The translations under genes and the position numbers were made by a program. This document shows positions 29,300 through 39,554 of a stretch of DNA of 64,000 nt, piece after piece. This DNA comes from Limnobaculum xujianqingii (GTDB lineage: Bacteria > Pseudomonadota > Gammaproteobacteria > Enterobacterales > Enterobacteriaceae). The stretch is from positions 2,065,501-2,129,500 of the forward strand of contig NZ_JABMLK010000001.1 of NCBI RefSeq assembly GCF_013394855.1, read 5' to 3'. Under the pieces are notes generated by a model. That model saw only the letters and a list, made by a program, of their open reading frames with translations, made no database searches and was not told where the DNA came from. How positions within the stretch are numbered: position 1 is the stretch's first letter; each line of letters starts with the position of its first letter.

Positions 29300-29499
29300 A
29301 CTATTTGCATGTCAGGCCTACTTAACTTTTCCTGCTTTTAGTGATGATAAAAACAACGCAGGGTTGAACAGTCTGTTCTACAATATTAAGCTTATCCGGC
29401 TCAGTTAACATATTTACGACTTCTTTGGCCATTTAGCCGGAAAAGAATACCCTTGAATGCCTGTTAATTCAGGAAAATACCGGAAAACAAAATATAACT

Positions 29500-30231
29500 A
29501 TGCGTATTCCCCGCATCTATCATCCCCATTCTCTTGCTATCGCTAATGATATCGCCCTGAGCGACGATGCAGCGAATCATGTTGGTCGCGTACTGCGTAT
29601 GCAGCCGAACCATCAGCTAACGCTATTTGATGGTAGCAATCATGTTTTTGATGCTGTGATTACTCGGGTTGATAAAAAGCAGGTACTGGTCAATATCGTT
29701 GACCAGCGGGAAGAGAACCTTGAGTCACCGCTTAATTTTCATCTCGGTCAGGTGATTTCTCGCGGAGAGAAGATGGAGTTTACTATCCAGAAATCTATCG
29801 AGTTGGGTGTGAATGTGATTACCCCACTGATTTCAGAACGCTGCGGCGTAAAACTGGATAAAGAGAGACTGGAAAAGAAAGTTCAACAGTGGCAAAAAAT
29901 TGCCACCGCTGCCTGCGAACAGTGTGGACGTAACCGAATTCCCGAAGTTCGTCCGGTAATGAACCTCGAAGAATGGTGTTCAGAATCTGATGGCGGAATT
30001 AAATTGAATCTACACCCAAGAGCCAGCCAGAGCATTAATACGCTCACTATGCCGGTACAAAACATCCGTCTGTTAATTGGTCCTGAAGGAGGATTATCCC
30101 AGGACGAGATCGATATGACAGCGAATTACGATTTTACAGATATTCTACTCGGCCCCCGGATTCTGCGTACAGAAACCGCGGCGCTTACCGCGATTGCTGC
30201 ACTACAGGTACGCTTCGGCGATCTGGGATAA
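29500..30231 (+). CDS. rsmE: 16S rRNA m3U1498 methyltransferase
   Basis: SPOUT-family methyltransferase that methylates N3 of U1498 in 16S rRNA. It has 243 residues, identical in length to E. coli RsmE. An N-terminal PUA-like domain ([20 protein letters not shown]) precedes the trefoil-knot domain with [16 protein letters not shown] and [17 protein letters not shown]. It is 10 bp upstream of gshB and probably co-transcribed with it. Confidence 0.97.
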   Translation: MRIPRIYHPHSLAIANDIALSDDAANHVGRVLRMQPNHQLTLFDGSNHVFDAVITRVDKKQVLVNIVDQREENLESPLNFHLGQVISRGEKMEFTIQKSIELGVNVITPLISERCGVKLDKERLEKKVQQWQKIATAACEQCGRNRIPEVRPVMNLEEWCSESDGGIKLNLHPRASQSINTLTMPVQNIRLLIGPEGGLSQDEIDMTANYDFTDILLGPRILRTETAALTAIAALQVRFGDLG

Positions 30232-30241
30232 GGAGAAAAAG

Positions 30242-31189
30242 ATGATCAAACTCGGCATCGTGATGGACCCGATTACGTCCATCAACATTAAGAAAGACTC
30301 CAGCTTTGCTATGCTGCAAGAAGCTCAAAAACGCGGCTGGGAATTGCACTATATGGAAATGAACGATCTTTATCTACAGACCGGAGAGGCTCGCGCCCGT
30401 ACGCGTACGCTAACGGTTCAGTATGATAAGGAGCACTGGTTCGATTTCCATCAGGAGCAAGAGATCCCACTGCACGATCTTGATGTTATTTTGATGCGTA
30501 AAGATCCTCCATTTGATACTGAATATATCTACGCAACCTATATTCTGGAACGTGCAGAAGCAAAAGGCACGCTGATCGTCAACAAGCCTCAAAGCCTGCG
30601 CGACTGCAACGAAAAACTGTTTACCGCCTGGTTCCCTGAGCTAACGCCGTCTACGCTGGTTTCCCGCAGTGCAGAGCATATCCGCCGTTTCTATGCAGAG
30701 CATGGTGACATTATCCTTAAACCATTGGATGGCATGGGTGGTTCCTCTATTTTCCGCGTTAAACCAAACGACCCTAATCTGTCGGTAATCATTGAAACCT
30801 TGACTGAATTAGGCACCCGTTACTGTATGGCACAAAACTTTGTGCCACAGATTTCGGATGGTGATAAGCGCGTTCTGGTCGTGGATGGCGAGCCGGTTCC
30901 TTATTGCCTGGCACGTATTCCAAAGCAGGGAGAAACTCGTGGCAATCTGGCGGCTGGAGGACGCGGTGAAGCGCATCCTTTAAGCGAAAGTGATTGGAAA
31001 ATCGCCCGTAGCGTAGCACCAATCCTGAAAGAAAAAGGATTAGTATTTGTTGGCCTGGATATCATTGGCGACAAGCTGACGGAGATTAATGTCACCAGCC
31101 CAACCTGTATCCGTGAAATTGAAGCTGCTTTCCCGGATGTTTCTATCACAGGTATGTTAATGGATGCCATTGAGCGCCGCATTAAGTAA
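30242..31189 (+). CDS. gshB: Glutathione synthetase
   Basis: ATP-grasp ligase joining gamma-glutamylcysteine and glycine, the last step of glutathione synthesis. It has 315 residues. Motifs: IVMDPITSINIKKDSSFAML at the N-terminus, LKPLDGMGGSSIFRV (ATP-grasp loop), and EINVTSPTCIREI near the C-terminus. AAGGAG precedes the ATG at 30242; the open frame upstream to 30194 lies inside rsmE and is not used. A strong terminator follows. Confidence 0.97.
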   Translation: MIKLGIVMDPITSINIKKDSSFAMLQEAQKRGWELHYMEMNDLYLQTGEARARTRTLTVQYDKEHWFDFHQEQEIPLHDLDVILMRKDPPFDTEYIYATYILERAEAKGTLIVNKPQSLRDCNEKLFTAWFPELTPSTLVSRSAEHIRRFYAEHGDIILKPLDGMGGSSIFRVKPNDPNLSVIIETLTELGTRYCMAQNFVPQISDGDKRVLVVDGEPVPYCLARIPKQGETRGNLAAGGRGEAHPLSESDWKIARSVAPILKEKGLVFVGLDIIGDKLTEINVTSPTCIREIEAAFPDVSITGMLMDAIERRIK

Positions 31190-31226
31190 GCTGCTAAGCT
31201 CAAACAATAAGTCTGTTTAACTAAAA

Positions 31227-31269
31227 TGACTCTGTCACCTGTAATTTAAGGGACAGAGTCAATTTTTTT
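31227..31269 (+). terminator. gshB terminator
   Basis: Arms tgactctgtc (31227-31236) and gacagagtca (31252-31261) followed by a run of seven Ts. It separates rsmE-gshB from yqgE-yqgF. Confidence 0.9.
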
Positions 31270-31378
31270 ACTACCAATAGTTTTCACGCTAAGCATCGGT
31301 GAGCTAAATTTGCTATAATAATCAATGGGTGACAAGCACCTACACATCACATTTCCATTCAGCCAACGGTTTAATACC

Positions 31379-31942
31379 ATGAACTTACAACACCATTTTC
31401 TTATTGCGATGCCTACCCTGGAAGATCCCTGCTTTAGCCATTCGGTTGTGTACATTTGCGAACACAATCAGAATGGCACGATGGGATTGGTTATTAACAA
31501 ACCTCTCGGAGAGCTAACCGTCGAAGAAGTACTCGCGAAGCTGGATATCTACCCCACGCCAAAGGTATCCAATATTCATTTAAACAATCCAGTATTGGAT
31601 GGCGGACCGCTGGCTGACGATCGGGGATTTATTTTGCATACCCCTCGCCAGAAATTTTCATCCAGTATCCAGATCAATGAACATGTTATGATCACCTCAT
31701 CGAAAGATGTATTAGAAACCCTGGGTACCGCCTCTCAGCCATCCGAAGCACTGGTTGCTTTAGGTTATGCCGGGTGGGATGCAGGTCAATTAGAACGGGA
31801 ACTGCTGGAAAACAGCTGGTTGACCGTTGAGGCAGATACCAACATTCTATTTCACGTTCCGGTCAATCAACGCTGGCAAACAGCCGCGAGGAAGTTGGGT
31901 GTGAACATCCATACTATTGCAACACAAGTAGGTCACGCATAA
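31379..31942 (+). CDS. yqgE: YqgE/AlgH family protein (DUF179)
   Basis: A 187-residue cytoplasmic protein of UPF0301, the same length as E. coli YqgE. Conserved segments are [40 protein letters not shown] and [15 protein letters not shown]. In Pseudomonas the homologue AlgH affects alginate expression; the biochemical role is unknown. The ATG at 31379 is chosen by homology over 31325. Its stop codon abuts the ruvX start directly, so the two are translated as a pair. Confidence 0.94.
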   Translation: MNLQHHFLIAMPTLEDPCFSHSVVYICEHNQNGTMGLVINKPLGELTVEEVLAKLDIYPTPKVSNIHLNNPVLDGGPLADDRGFILHTPRQKFSSSIQINEHVMITSSKDVLETLGTASQPSEALVALGYAGWDAGQLERELLENSWLTVEADTNILFHVPVNQRWQTAARKLGVNIHTIATQVGHA

Positions 31943-32365
31943 ATGTCTAACCGTACTGTATTAGGATTTGATTTTGGCACCAAGAGCATCGGTGCAGCTA
32001 TCGGCCAGGAAGTTACCGGTACTGCTCGCCCTCTTGCTTCATTTAAGGCCAGGGATGGCAGCCCCGACTGGCAACAAATCGAAAAATTGCTGAAAGAATG
32101 GCAACCTGATTTAGTGGTGGTTGGGCTTCCATTGAATATGGATGGAACTGAGCAACCAGTTACTGCTCAGGCAAAAAAGTTTGCCAATCGCCTACACGGT
32201 AGATTTGGAGTGCAAATCCAATTACACGATGAACGTCTAAGTACGGTAGAAGCTAAAGCTGACTTGTTTTCCCGTGGCGGTTTTCGCGCACTGGACAAAG
32301 GCAGCGTAGACGCTGCCTCTGCGGTAATCATTCTGGAAAGTTGGTTTGAACAACAGCTCGGTTAA
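31943..32365 (+). CDS. yqgF: Putative pre-16S rRNA nuclease / Holliday junction resolvase-like YqgF
   Basis: RNase H-fold protein (RuvX/YqgF), implicated in 5' processing of 16S rRNA. It has 140 residues. The N-terminal acidic motif is [16 protein letters not shown], followed by [14 protein letters not shown] and DERLSTVEA with the catalytic acidic residues, and [12 protein letters not shown] at the end. It begins at the base after the yqgE stop. It converges on the next gene, with one base between stop codons. Confidence 0.95.
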   Translation: MSNRTVLGFDFGTKSIGAAIGQEVTGTARPLASFKARDGSPDWQQIEKLLKEWQPDLVVVGLPLNMDGTEQPVTAQAKKFANRLHGRFGVQIQLHDERLSTVEAKADLFSRGGFRALDKGSVDAASAVIILESWFEQQLG

Positions 32366-32366
32366 T

Positions 32367-32900
32367 CTAGTGCAGCAGATTATCCAACGTACTACCCCAG
32401 TTAATACTCATTTTAATATTACAGGCTTGATTTGCCGCATAGTAAACGGTATATCCCTGCCGGTTTGATACGCCTTTATATTCCGGAATATCCCCACATC
32501 CGGTAATCACATAATCGGTATTTGGCAATGGAATAGAGTTACCGGTTCCCAGCAGAGCGAAATACTTGCCATACTCTCCCTGACCTACTTTCTGCACCAA
32601 TACATAATCGTTCGCATTCAGTTGAGTTTTACTGACAATTTTTGCCGCACGTCCAGTAGAGTCAGTAACGCCAAACAGTGGCTTGTGAAATGCAGGGTCA
32701 GTCTCAGTATCTTTAGTTACTACCAGATAGAACGGCGTATCAGCCATTGGTTGATTGGTTTTTGGCTCTAACAAACCCACAGTAATCTCAAATGTGCCTT
32801 CGGAACCGTAAGTTGGTAACGTATTTTTATAATACCAATAGCCACCACCACCAATGATTGCCAGTAAAACAACCACTAAAAGCCATTTAAATGCGTTCAA
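32367..32900 (-). CDS. Unrecognised membrane-anchored periplasmic protein
   Basis: I do not recognise this 177-residue protein. One hydrophobic helix near the N-terminus (about residues 5-22, rich in V, L, I and G) is followed by an aromatic stretch and a soluble domain of about 150 residues that would face the periplasm. It contains two cysteines (in ITGCGDIP and NQACNIKM) that could form a disulfide. The middle region (LLEPKTNQPMADTPFYLVV) recalls Ig-like surface domains, but this is only an impression. It stands between convergent yqgF and the pilT-like gene, on the strand of the latter. The gene is clearly coding: good length, plausible start, clean frame. Confidence 0.75.
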   Translation of the reverse strand: MNAFKWLLVVVLLAIIGGGGYWYYKNTLPTYGSEGTFEITVGLLEPKTNQPMADTPFYLVVTKDTETDPAFHKPLFGVTDSTGRAAKIVSKTQLNANDYVLVQKVGQGEYGKYFALLGTGNSIPLPNTDYVITGCGDIPEYKGVSNRQGYTVYYAANQACNIKMSINWGSTLDNLLH

Positions 32901-33003
32901 GATTTACGTTTCCTTTCTGTTTATATTACAAGTCGTTAGGAAAATGGCAGTTCACCATACTTAGGAAGAATAGAAAAGAAGTTTAGCGAAACCTTTACGT
33001 TTA

Positions 33004-33996
33004 CTACCCCATAATCAACCCGTTCGATAATAAGCGGCTTCTACATTGCTCCATGGTTTGCATTCCATTAACCGCTCCGGTTTGTAACAGTGTTAATAGC
33101 TGGTGGTGTTTACCTTCCCGAATCATATTGCTCACTGCAGGAGTATTCACCAGCACTTCATAAGCAGCGATACGTCCACCTTTACTACAGGGTAAAAGCT
33201 GCTGACAAACTACTGCCTGTAAACTGTTTGCCAATTGAGTACTAACAAAACGTTTCTCTTCAGCCGGGAACACATCAATAATGCGTTCAATTGATTGCAC
33301 TGCAGAACGGGTATGCAAGGTGGCAAATACCAGATGCCCGGTCTCCGCTGCGGTTAATGCCATATGGATAGTTTCCACATCCCTCAACTCCCCCAGCAAG
33401 ATAATATCCGGGTCCTGTCGCAATGCCGCACGTAACCCCTGAGAGAAGCTTTCCACATGCCTGCCGACCTCACGCTGCTGAATCAGGCAACGATGACTGT
33501 GATGTATAAACTCGATGGGATCTTCCAGCGTAATAATGTGGCGAGCTGACTGCTGATTAATCATGCTTATCAGAGCAGCCAGCGTGGTCGATTTCCCACT
33601 CCCGGTCGCTCCGGCAACGATAACCAAGCCATCAAGGCAACTGCTCATGGCTATCAACGAATCAGGAATCCCTAACAACTCTGGCGGAGGTATATCATTT
33701 CGAATAAAGCGAAAAGCGGCAGATATGCCATCGCTCTGCTGAAAAAGATTCACCCGAAGACGTATGTCTTCAATCGTTAAGGCAAAATCTAACTGCCCCT
33801 GTTGCTGAAATGTCACTCGTTGTTCACTGGCTAAGAGCGCTAACAGTTGTTCTGACAGCCATTCTGGCGGTAGTAAACTTTCGCCAAAGTAGTGTAAATC
33901 CCCGTTCACGCGCAATACTGGCAAATGCCCGGCAGAAAGGTGCAGATCGGACCCATTTTGCTTTACACTATCAGTTATTAATTGGCATACATTCAT
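33004..33996 (-). CDS. yggR: PilT-like twitching ATPase YggR
   Basis: Type II/IV secretion-type hexameric ATPase, 330 residues. Walker A is VIVAGATGSGKSTTLAA, the Asp box and His box are in HIITLEDPIEFIHHSH and RAALRQDPDIILLGELRD, and HLVFATLHT follows. The longer frame to 34098 overlaps yggS on the other strand; GGGAG seven bases before the ATG at 33996 marks the true start. No pilus genes are nearby, as in E. coli, so its partner machinery is elsewhere or lost. Confidence 0.93.
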   Translation of the reverse strand: MNVCQLITDSVKQNGSDLHLSAGHLPVLRVNGDLHYFGESLLPPEWLSEQLLALLASEQRVTFQQQGQLDFALTIEDIRLRVNLFQQSDGISAAFRFIRNDIPPPELLGIPDSLIAMSSCLDGLVIVAGATGSGKSTTLAALISMINQQSARHIITLEDPIEFIHHSHRCLIQQREVGRHVESFSQGLRAALRQDPDIILLGELRDVETIHMALTAAETGHLVFATLHTRSAVQSIERIIDVFPAEEKRFVSTQLANSLQAVVCQQLLPCSKGGRIAAYEVLVNTPAVSNMIREGKHHQLLTLLQTGAVNGMQTMEQCRSRLLSNGLIMG

Positions 33997-34018
33997 AGCA
34001 GACTCCCTGAATAGACTT

Positions 34019-34723
34019 ATGACAACTATCCAACAGAATCTAGAAGCAGTCAGGCACCGTATCGCTGAAGCAGCGCAACAATGCGGCCGTTCTCCCAAAG
34101 AAGTTCAGTTACTTGCAGTGAGTAAAACAAAACCTGTGGAGGCGATTCAGGAAGCGATTGATGCAGGTCAGCGCCTGTTTGGCGAAAACTATGTGCAGGA
34201 AGGCGTCGATAAAATTCAGCACTTTAACAGCACAGCTGAATCAGAGCAGTTGGAATGGCATTTTATTGGCCCACTGCAATCGAACAAGAGCCGACTGGTT
34301 GCTGAGCACTTCCACTGGATGCATACTCTGGACAGAGAGAAGATTGCCAGACGTTTAAGTGAACAGCGGCCAGCAGCTATGCCGCCGCTAAATGTACTTA
34401 TTCAGATTAATATCAGTGATGAACAGAGTAAATCCGGTATTAAACTTGAGGAGTTGTCAGAGCTGGCGGCCCAAATTCACAATCTGCCTCACCTGACACT
34501 GCGTGGACTAATGACCATCCCAGCGCCGGAAAACGATCCTGCCCGTCAACTTATCGTATTTCAAAAAATGACACAGGCGTTTAACCAGCTTAAAACTGCC
34601 TATCCACAAATTGATACCCTCTCTATGGGAATGACTGACGACATGGATAATGCTATTCGCGCAGGCAGTACCATGGTGCGCATTGGTACTGCTATATTTG
34701 GTGCACGTGACTATACCTTGTAA
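34019..34723 (+). CDS. yggS: PLP homeostasis protein YggS
   Basis: PLP-binding TIM-barrel protein of the COG0325/PLPBP family, buffering pyridoxal phosphate and affecting amino acid pools. It has 234 residues. The PLP lysine is in LLAVSKTKPVEAI; other motifs are FGENYVQE, WHFIGPLQSNKSRLV and LSMGMTDDMDNAIRAGSTMVRIG with the phosphate-binding loop. It starts the yggS-proC-yggT-yggU run, divergent from yggR. Confidence 0.96.
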   Translation: MTTIQQNLEAVRHRIAEAAQQCGRSPKEVQLLAVSKTKPVEAIQEAIDAGQRLFGENYVQEGVDKIQHFNSTAESEQLEWHFIGPLQSNKSRLVAEHFHWMHTLDREKIARRLSEQRPAAMPPLNVLIQINISDEQSKSGIKLEELSELAAQIHNLPHLTLRGLMTIPAPENDPARQLIVFQKMTQAFNQLKTAYPQIDTLSMGMTDDMDNAIRAGSTMVRIGTAIFGARDYTL

Positions 34724-34787
34724 TTCATCAGGTAATCCGAGCTACTCCCGATTATCTGAGCTTTAAACTGACAAAGTGAGACTTATC

Positions 34788-35606
34788 ATGCAACACCGTA
34801 AAATTGCGTTTATTGGTGCCGGTAATATGGCAAAAGCGATTATTGCCGGATTAGTCAGCGACGGTTATCCGGCGGATTTGATTACCGCAACTTCCCCATC
34901 AATGAAACAGGATGGCCCGCTGCATAGCCAATATGGCATTCGTTGTAGTAATGATAACGTTGAAAGCGCTCGTCAGGCCGATGTGGTGCTACTGGCAGTT
35001 AAACCACAGATGATGGCTGACGTTTGTGCTCCTTTACATCAGCAGGTGGACCTCAGCAAAAAATTAATTTTGTCCATCGCTGCCGGAGTAAGTGTCACTC
35101 GTTTTTCCCAGCTGCTGGGGCCTGTTGACCTTATTCGCATTATGCCCAATACCCCATCATTGATTGGTTTAGGAATGAGCGGCCTGTACGCACCACCACA
35201 GGTTAACGCTCAGGATAGAGAATTTACCGCTCAGTTGATGCAATCTGTCGGAAAAATCTGTTGGGTGAATGAGGAAAGTGGGATAAATAGTGTCATCGCT
35301 GCTGCCGGTAGCGCTCCGGCCTATTTCTTCCTGTTTATGGAAGCGATGCAAAATGAGTCTGAACGCCTTGGATTTGAACCAGAAACTGCACGTTTACTGG
35401 TGCAACAGGCTGCTTTAGGTGCCGCACAAATGGTGGTAAATAACCCACAGTTAGATATCGCGACTCTTCGCCAGCAGGTCACTTCAAAGGGCGGTACTAC
35501 TGCTGAGGCACTGCGCGTTTTTAATGAACATGGTTTGAGCGAAACTGTAGCTTCAGCTATGCAGGCCGCCATTAAACGTGCCGATGAAATGGAAAAATCA
35601 CTTTAA
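34788..35606 (+). CDS. proC: Pyrroline-5-carboxylate reductase
   Basis: Last enzyme of proline synthesis, using NADPH. It has 272 residues. The Rossmann motif is IAFIGAGNMAKAIIAGL (residues 6-22), the signature DIATLRQQVTSKGGTTAEAL is near the C-terminus, and IMPNTPSLIGLGMSG is conserved. The ATG at 34788 fits homology better than the in-frame GTG at 34776. It lies 64 bp after yggS and is followed by a terminator. Confidence 0.96.
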   Translation: MQHRKIAFIGAGNMAKAIIAGLVSDGYPADLITATSPSMKQDGPLHSQYGIRCSNDNVESARQADVVLLAVKPQMMADVCAPLHQQVDLSKKLILSIAAGVSVTRFSQLLGPVDLIRIMPNTPSLIGLGMSGLYAPPQVNAQDREFTAQLMQSVGKICWVNEESGINSVIAAAGSAPAYFFLFMEAMQNESERLGFEPETARLLVQQAALGAAQMVVNNPQLDIATLRQQVTSKGGTTAEALRVFNEHGLSETVASAMQAAIKRADEMEKSL

Positions 35607-35617
35607 AATGATAATCC

Positions 35618-35649
35618 GGCAATGAATTAGCGGGTTCATTGCCATTTTT
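35618..35649 (+). terminator. proC terminator
   Basis: Arms ggcaatgaa (35618-35626) and ttcattgcc (35635-35643) followed by ATTTTT, 12 bp after the proC stop. Confidence 0.85.
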
Positions 35650-35761
35650 CCTTGATTTACTATATGCTAATCCCCAAATATACGGGTGTCGTTATAGCAT
35701 AATACCGTTTCTCAGATTTCAGTCTGGCTAAGCCAGGGCAGACAATAACCAAGGGTTAACC

Positions 35762-36307
35762 ATGCAATTTTTATCTTTTCTTATTGTAACCGTGCTCGAT
35801 CTTTACGTATCGGTGCTACTGCTACGGGTATGGATGCAATGGGCAAGAGCCGATTTCTACAATCCATTCTCACAGTTTGTGGTGAAAATCACCCAGCCGA
35901 TAATTGGACCATTACGCCGTGTCATCCCGTCGATTGGTCCTATCGATACTGCTTCACTACTGGTTGCCTACATCCTTATTCTGTTGAAGTATGTTGTTGG
36001 GCTGTGGCTGATTAATCAGGTGCTATTATTCTTCCCGGTTTACCTCCCACTCTCGCTACTGGAACTGCTGACTGCTGCCGGTAAGCTGGTATTCTGGGTT
36101 ATTATTATCCGTGCGTTGATGAGCTGGATTAGCCAGGGACGCAATCCGGTAGATCAATTGCTTATCCAGCTAACTGAACCACTATTGTCTCCAATTCGTC
36201 GCTTACTGCCCTCAATGGGAGGAATCGACCTGTCGCCAATGGTGTTGATCCTGATCCTTTATGCGTTGAATTACCTGAAAGCAGATGTTCTGGCTCTGAT
36301 TCTGTAA
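35762..36307 (+). CDS. yggT: YggT family integral membrane protein
   Basis: A 181-residue inner-membrane protein made of two related halves, each with hydrophobic helices and an intervening amphipathic segment ([18 protein letters not shown] and [18 protein letters not shown]). Members influence osmotic tolerance in some bacteria, and a plant homologue helps cytochrome b6f maturation; the enteric role is unknown. Its TAA overlaps the yggU ATG by one base, suggesting coupling. Confidence 0.93.
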   Translation: MQFLSFLIVTVLDLYVSVLLLRVWMQWARADFYNPFSQFVVKITQPIIGPLRRVIPSIGPIDTASLLVAYILILLKYVVGLWLINQVLLFFPVYLPLSLLELLTAAGKLVFWVIIIRALMSWISQGRNPVDQLLIQLTEPLLSPIRRLLPSMGGIDLSPMVLILILYALNYLKADVLALIL

Positions 36308-36603
36308 TGAGCGCTGTAGAACAACAGTCTGATGCGATTATCCTTCGGCTATATATTCAGCCGAAGGCCAGCCGCGATCAAATTGTTGGTCTGCATGGAG
36401 AAGAGTTAAAAGTCGCGATTACCGCCCCGCCGGTTGACGGTCAGGCGAACGCCCATTTGGTTAAGTTTCTGGCTAAACAGTTTCGCGTTGCCAAAGGTAT
36501 GGTAACGATTGAAAAAGGGGAACTGGGGCGTCATAAGCAGGTAAGAATCGATAATCCACAGCAGGTTCCTGCTGAAATAAAACTCCTGTTACCGGATGCC
36601 TGA
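36307..36603 (+). CDS. yggU: YggU family protein (DUF167)
   Basis: A small 98-residue cytoplasmic protein of UPF0235. The conserved core is [19 protein letters not shown] and [20 protein letters not shown], with a C-terminal GRHKQVRI segment. Its function is unknown. It overlaps yggT by one base. A terminator stem starts before its stop codon. Confidence 0.93.
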   Translation: MSAVEQQSDAIILRLYIQPKASRDQIVGLHGEELKVAITAPPVDGQANAHLVKFLAKQFRVAKGMVTIEKGELGRHKQVRIDNPQQVPAEIKLLLPDA

Positions 36604-36620
36604 TAACTCAGGCATCCTTT
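36594..36620 (+). terminator. yggU terminator overlapping its stop
   Basis: Arms ggatgcctga (36594-36603) and tcaggcatcc (36608-36617), loop taac, then TTTAAT. The upstream arm contains the yggU TGA. Confidence 0.8.
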
Positions 36621-36643
36621 AATATTTCTCTACTGTCTATCAA

Positions 36644-37462
36644 TTAAAATAAATTTTCTGTTTTCAGCAAATCGCACTGATAGTCTTGTATATCTCCGGT
36701 ATGCCCTGCATTCAGGCCAAAAATATCCAGCCGATTTGCCAACAATAAATACATTGGCCTATCGTTATAGCCAGTGTAAGCCACCAGCGCCAGACCATAT
36801 TTCTCCATATTATCCGCTGCATCCGATACTTCCGTTGCCAGCCGCTGGAACGGATTGATTTCACGTAACTGAGATTCGGTCAATGTACGGGCAATATAGT
36901 GGTGACCATTGATACCATAAGGAACCGATGACCATTTCTCGCTGAAGTTTTCTATCTGGCTTCCCAACTGCGCCTGTATTTCTGGCTTAACGCAGGCAAT
37001 ATGAATGTGCAATTGCTCCTGGCTACGCCCATAGGCTGAATTAACCGCTAATGACACCATTTCCCGGGAAATAGGTTTACCCGCCTGTTGAGCCAGATAG
37101 TGGCGAGCTACCCATGCCTGATAGAGGTAATCGGTAGAATCTGGCTGCTGTAATACCTTGCTCTCAATACCATCAATTTTCGCCGTAGGGATTAGCAGAA
37201 AATGCAAAGGCCCGTTACGATCTTTAAATATGACGTATCCTCGTTTGGCATCCGGCGTCAAAATCACGTTAATACAGGGAGAAGCTGTTGATGCGCTTAA
37301 TTGCTGATGAGGAACACATTGCTCACTAACGATCTTCCATAATTCATTTGAGTGACTACGTACCCAGCCCCACCAGATAGCTAAAATTACCAGCGATACA
37401 ATGATAATCGCGACCAGCCACTTCAGTAATTTAGGCAATCGTTTTTTTCGTTTCATTCTCAT
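36644..37462 (-). CDS. cdh: CDP-diacylglycerol diphosphatase
   Basis: Membrane-anchored hydrolase cleaving CDP-diacylglycerol to CMP and phosphatidate. About 272 residues from the chosen start. One N-terminal membrane helix (roughly residues 13-32) is followed by a HIT-fold periplasmic domain: CINVILTPDAKRGYVIFKD, SLAVNSAYGRSQEQLHIHIA with the H-x-H motif, and YCDLL-type C-terminal residues (DIQDYQCDLL). The open frame continues to 37507; the ATG at 37462 fits the E. coli start before the helix, but a GGAGAG lies further upstream, so the start is uncertain. In E. coli cdh is elsewhere on the chromosome. Confidence 0.88.
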   Translation of the reverse strand: MRMKRKKRLPKLLKWLVAIIIVSLVILAIWWGWVRSHSNELWKIVSEQCVPHQQLSASTASPCINVILTPDAKRGYVIFKDRNGPLHFLLIPTAKIDGIESKVLQQPDSTDYLYQAWVARHYLAQQAGKPISREMVSLAVNSAYGRSQEQLHIHIACVKPEIQAQLGSQIENFSEKWSSVPYGINGHHYIARTLTESQLREINPFQRLATEVSDAADNMEKYGLALVAYTGYNDRPMYLLLANRLDIFGLNAGHTGDIQDYQCDLLKTENLF

Positions 37463-37763
37463 CTTCGGAGTGTTAATTGATAGTCTCTCCTGGCAATTAT
37501 AACACACATGTAACAGTTGGTTTTAATTCAATAAATTATGTTTCTGATTAATAAATGAATAAAACCTATTGATAATATTAAATAAAAAACAAATTACCCT
37601 TCATTCAGTGGTCAAAAAACACTCCCCCTTACCATTTTCGCTCATTCACTTACTTCAGTTTGAGTTATGCTATGCGGCTATGAAATATTGAAAAATGAAA
37701 CACTATTCTATCGCAGGTATACCCTGCCCTGATTAAAACTCGAAATAACAGGTGGACTCCACA
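37463..37763. other. AT-rich spacer between cdh and rdgB
   Basis: About 300 bp, very AT-rich in 37500-37620, between divergent cdh and rdgB. It should carry both promoters. I see no RNA gene, repeat or ORF in it. Confidence 0.5.
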
Positions 37764-38357
37764 ATGCAGAAACTGGTGCTTGCAACCGGTAACCCCGGTA
37801 AAGTGCGTGAGCTGGCAAATCTTCTGGCTGATTTTGGCTTTGAAGTGATTGCTCAAACCGATCTCGGTGTCGATTCGGCTGAAGAAACCGGATTAACCTT
37901 TATTGAGAATGCCATTATTAAAGCACGTCATGCCGCGCAGGTTACCGGTTTGCCCGCCATTGCTGATGATTCAGGTATTGCCGTTGATGTTCTGGGCGGT
38001 GCACCCGGTATCTATTCAGCCCGCTATGCCGGCGTTGATGCCAGCGATCAGGCTAACCTGAATAAGCTGCTGGAAACACTGAAAGATGTTCCAAAGGAGC
38101 AACGTCAGGCACAATTCCACTGTGTGCTGGTTTATATGCGTCATGCCAACGATCCTATCCCATTAGTTTTTCATGCCAGTTGGCCGGGTGAAGTGCTGTT
38201 TAGCCCAGCCGGTGAAGGTGGCTTTGGTTACGATCCTATTTTCTATCTTCCGGAATTAGGCTGTACCGCCGCTGAGTTGAGCAGAGAACATAAAAGTAAG
38301 ATTTCTCACCGCGGTCAGGCATTGACCATGCTGTTGGATGCCTTGCGTAATGCTTAA
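37764..38357 (+). CDS. rdgB: dITP/XTP pyrophosphatase
   Basis: House-cleaning enzyme that hydrolyses non-canonical purine nucleotides (dITP, XTP), preventing their incorporation in DNA. It has 197 residues, as in E. coli. Motifs: [16 protein letters not shown] (nucleotide loop), [39 protein letters not shown] and [13 protein letters not shown]. The ATG at 37764 is chosen over a GTG at 37752. Its 3' end overlaps hemW by 8 bp. Confidence 0.96.
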   Translation: MQKLVLATGNPGKVRELANLLADFGFEVIAQTDLGVDSAEETGLTFIENAIIKARHAAQVTGLPAIADDSGIAVDVLGGAPGIYSARYAGVDASDQANLNKLLETLKDVPKEQRQAQFHCVLVYMRHANDPIPLVFHASWPGEVLFSPAGEGGFGYDPIFYLPELGCTAAELSREHKSKISHRGQALTMLLDALRNA

Positions 38358-39480
38358 TCCCCCGCCGCTGAGCCTCTATATTCATATTCCCTGGTGTGTG
38401 CAGAAGTGCCCTTACTGCGATTTCAACTCACACGCCTTGAAGGGCGATATTCCCGATATGGATTATGTGGAGCATTTGCTTATCGATCTGGATAACGATT
38501 TACCTCTCACCGGTGGCAGGCCTGTCAGTACAATATTTATTGGCGGTGGAACTCCCAGCCTGCTGGGTGCAGAAGCCATGCAGAGACTGTTAGATGGGGT
38601 GCGTAGTCGGTTAACGCTGGAGGATAACGCTGAAATTACCATGGAAGCCAATCCGGGAACGGTAGAGGCCGACCGATTTAGAGCCTATCAGCAGGCCGGA
38701 GTAAATCGCATCTCTATTGGCGTTCAGAGCTTTAGTCAGCCAAAGCTGGAGCGACTGGGGCGGATACACGGTCCGGAAGAGGCAAAGCGTGCGGCACATC
38801 TGGCACAAGGCCTTGGGTTACGCAGCTTCAATCTGGATTTAATGCACGGTTTGCCGGATCAATCACTGGAAGAGGCGTTGGATGACCTGCGGCAGGCCAT
38901 TGAGTTAGACCCTCCTCATCTATCCTGGTATCAACTCACCATTGAGCCAAATACATTATTTGGTTCACGCCCTCCGGTACTGCCGGACGACGACGCGCTG
39001 TGGGATATCTATCAGCGCGGTCATGAATTACTTAGTGCTGCCGGTTATCAGCAGTATGAAACCTCAGCTTACGCCAAACCCGGTTATCAGTGTCAGCACA
39101 ACCTGAACTACTGGCGTTTTGGTGACTATCTGGGTATTGGCTGCGGAGCGCACGGTAAACTGAGTTTTAGCGACGGGCGAATTATACGCACGGTAAAAAC
39201 CCGCCATCCCCGTGGTTATATGAACGGTAAGTATCTGGATAAGCAGTACAACGTTGAAGCCGATGAACGACCTTTTGAGTTCTTTATGAACCGATTTCGC
39301 CTGCTGGAAGCTGCGCCAAGAGCTGATTTCAGCCGTCTTACCGGGTTGAATGAGAGCGTTATTCGGCAGAATCTTGATAGTGCATTGAAGATGGGGTACC
39401 TGACGGAAACCAGTGAGTACTGGCAGGTTACTGAGAAAGGGAAATTATTCCTGAATTCTTTACTCGAATTATTTTTGTAG
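38350..39480 (+). CDS. hemW: Heme chaperone HemW (radical SAM)
   Basis: Radical-SAM protein formerly annotated as anaerobic coproporphyrinogen oxidase-like; HemW binds haem and inserts it into respiratory enzymes. It has 376 residues. The [4Fe-4S] motif is [10 protein letters not shown] (CX3CX2C), then [23 protein letters not shown] and [10 protein letters not shown]. It overlaps rdgB by 8 bp, so translation is probably coupled. The start 38350 was preferred over 38338 by homology. Confidence 0.94.
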   Translation: MLNPPPLSLYIHIPWCVQKCPYCDFNSHALKGDIPDMDYVEHLLIDLDNDLPLTGGRPVSTIFIGGGTPSLLGAEAMQRLLDGVRSRLTLEDNAEITMEANPGTVEADRFRAYQQAGVNRISIGVQSFSQPKLERLGRIHGPEEAKRAAHLAQGLGLRSFNLDLMHGLPDQSLEEALDDLRQAIELDPPHLSWYQLTIEPNTLFGSRPPVLPDDDALWDIYQRGHELLSAAGYQQYETSAYAKPGYQCQHNLNYWRFGDYLGIGCGAHGKLSFSDGRIIRTVKTRHPRGYMNGKYLDKQYNVEADERPFEFFMNRFRLLEAAPRADFSRLTGLNESVIRQNLDSALKMGYLTETSEYWQVTEKGKLFLNSLLELFL

Positions 39481-39554
39481 TTCGCCCTTACTCTTTTCCC
39501 TTGACCTTCTCTTTTGACCTGATAGAGCACTGGAATTCAGCCGACAACTGAATG

